Shown here: positions 4,802 through 5,841 of the stretch, one piece after another
Position numbering within the stretch: position 1 is the first letter of the stretch
Layout: every line of letters starts with the position of its first letter
From: Desulfoprunum sp.
GTDB lineage: Bacteria > Desulfobacterota > Desulfobulbia > Desulfobulbales > Desulfocapsaceae
Reading direction: 5' to 3'
Length of the DNA: 5,841 nucleotides
NCBI GenBank assembly: GCA_030696435.1
Contig: JAUYSF010000207.1
Coordinates: 1-5,841, forward strand
Made by a program: the position numbers and the translations under genes
Notes under the pieces: model-generated
What the model saw: the letters and a program-made list of their open reading frames with translations, nothing else
Told to the model about the DNA's origin: nothing
The model's database searches: none

Positions 4802-5841
4802 ATGACTGCTCTCTATATCCATATCCCTTTTTGCAAAAGCAAGTGTCCCTATTTTTCTTTTGTGTCTTTTGCTGGGATGACCAGTGATTTCAAACGATAT
4901 GCTCTAGCGGTGCGCAGTGAGCTTGCAGGGATTTCGGAAAAACATGAAAAAACGGCAATTTATTCCGTGTTTTTCGGTGGAGGCACTCCAACCGTGCTCG
5001 GCAGTAATGAGCTTTCTGAACTCCTGTCTTGTTGTAAAGATTCCTTTTATATACCGGATGGTGCGGAGATTTCCGTTGAAGCCAATCCCGGTACGGTTGA
5101 TCTCGTTTATTTCAAGAAGTTGAAGCAGGCAGGATTCAACCGGATCTCCCTGGGGATCCAATCATTTTCTGATATCGAATTGAAAACGCTTGGCCGCTGC
5201 CATGATCGTTTGGAGGCACTCAAGGCAATTACACAGGCGAAAAATGCCGGCTTTGAAAACATTAATGTTGACCTGATGTATGGAATTCCCGGCCAGACCA
5301 GGGATTCATGGCAGAGAAGCCTTGAGACGGCCCTGTCGCACAATCCACAACATCTCTCCTGTTATCAACTGTCTATCGATGATGGTACAGAATATTCGAG
5401 GTTGGATAAAGCTGGACAACTACAGCTACCCGATGAAGAAGAGATCGACCAGATGGATTGTCTGACCAGTAGGCTCTGTGGGGAGGCTGGCCTGGAGCAA
5501 TACGAAATATCCAATTTCGCCAGACCCGGCATGGAGTGTCGCCATAATATCAATTACTGGTTGAATGGTGACTATTATGCCGCCGGCGCTGGGGCTGTCA
5601 GTTGTACTGTCGGCAGACGTGAGCGACGTGCAGAGAATCCTCGGCAGTATTGTCGGCTCACTGAACAAAAAAACGGGGCAATCATTGCCTGTGAATTTTT
5701 AGAGAAAGAGGCCTCTTTTCGAGAGAGTGTGGTTATGGGGTTGCGGATGGTCGAGGGAATTTCCCGCCAGGCACTTTTTGATCGCTTTGGCCTGGACCTG
5801 GAGGAATACTATGGCGATACCCTGAAGAGGTTACTGAAGGT
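4802..5841 (+). CDS. hemW: HemW-like radical SAM protein with altered cluster motif (3' end outside window)
   Basis: The product resembles HemW, formerly called oxygen-independent coproporphyrinogen oxidase-like, a radical SAM protein thought to act as a heme chaperone. The start is ATG 4802, 8 bases after the radC stop. LYIHIPFCKSKCPY opens the protein at residues 4-17. Further family blocks are GGGTP at 59-63 (SAM binding), VEANPGT, NRISLGIQSF, DLMYGIPGQT, QYEISNFARPG and HNINYW at 248-253, the HNxxYW motif linked to heme binding in HemW. These separate it from true HemN. Two key positions look wrong: the CxxxCxxC triad reads Cys11, Cys15, Phe18, so one cluster ligand is missing, and the usual GAGAHS-type motif reads GAGAVS with Val266. 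The first would be expected to prevent [4Fe-4S] binding unless it is a sequence error. The C-terminal winged-helix part has begun (VVMGLRMVEGI). The window ends after 346 codons of a usual 370-400. Confidence 0.86.
   Translation, partial: MTALYIHIPFCKSKCPYFSFVSFAGMTSDFKRYALAVRSELAGISEKHEKTAIYSVFFGGGTPTVLGSNELSELLSCCKDSFYIPDGAEISVEANPGTVDLVYFKKLKQAGFNRISLGIQSFSDIELKTLGRCHDRLEALKAITQAKNAGFENINVDLMYGIPGQTRDSWQRSLETALSHNPQHLSCYQLSIDDGTEYSRLDKAGQLQLPDEEEIDQMDCLTSRLCGEAGLEQYEISNFARPGMECRHNINYWLNGDYYAAGAGAVSCTVGRRERRAENPRQYCRLTEQKNGAIIACEFLEKEASFRESVVMGLRMVEGISRQALFDRFGLDLEEYYGDTLKRLLK

Overview
The window is a stretch of ordinary bacterial chromosome with about ten genes and no sign of mobile DNA, phage or CRISPR. 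Gene content and order suggest a moderate-GC Gram-negative anaerobe, most likely in the former Deltaproteobacteria (Desulfobacterota, possibly the Desulfobulbales). The pointers are a RdgC-like protein in two adjacent genes, a gatB-radC-hemW string, GatB implying the indirect Gln/Asn-tRNA pathway, and a perfect FNR-type box. This placement is inference from memory of the families, not from a search.

Left part (1-1100). The window opens inside nadB, whose last 180 codons are present (NAD biosynthesis). After it comes an AT-rich spacer with one possible 45-codon ORF. Facing nadB is a two-gene tRNA operon on the minus strand: a near-consensus promoter, tRNA-Lys(TTT), tRNA-Glu(TTC) and a strong 17-bp hairpin terminator. 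Both tRNA genes encode their CCA ends.

Middle (1100-2603). A roughly 300-base control region holds a perfect TTGAT-N4-ATCAA box, a plausible sigma-70 promoter and a 21-codon leader ORF whose stop overlaps the next start. Two genes follow that together resemble the front and back halves of RdgC, a DNA-binding protein that modulates RecA. Each half has its own start, and three tandem stop codons end the first.

Right part (2629-5841). gatB, radC and the first 346 codons of a hemW-like gene follow on the same strand with gaps of 5-25 bases, so the whole set from about 1346 onward is probably one operon joining recombination/DNA-associated functions, tRNA amidation and heme handling. The most surprising detail is in the HemW-like protein: the third cysteine of its radical-SAM CxxxCxxC motif is phenylalanine, one base from a cysteine codon. 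A normally conserved histidine in a later glycine-rich motif also appears to be valine. I do not see an undescribed multi-gene system; the best leads are the two-gene RdgC arrangement and the altered HemW.
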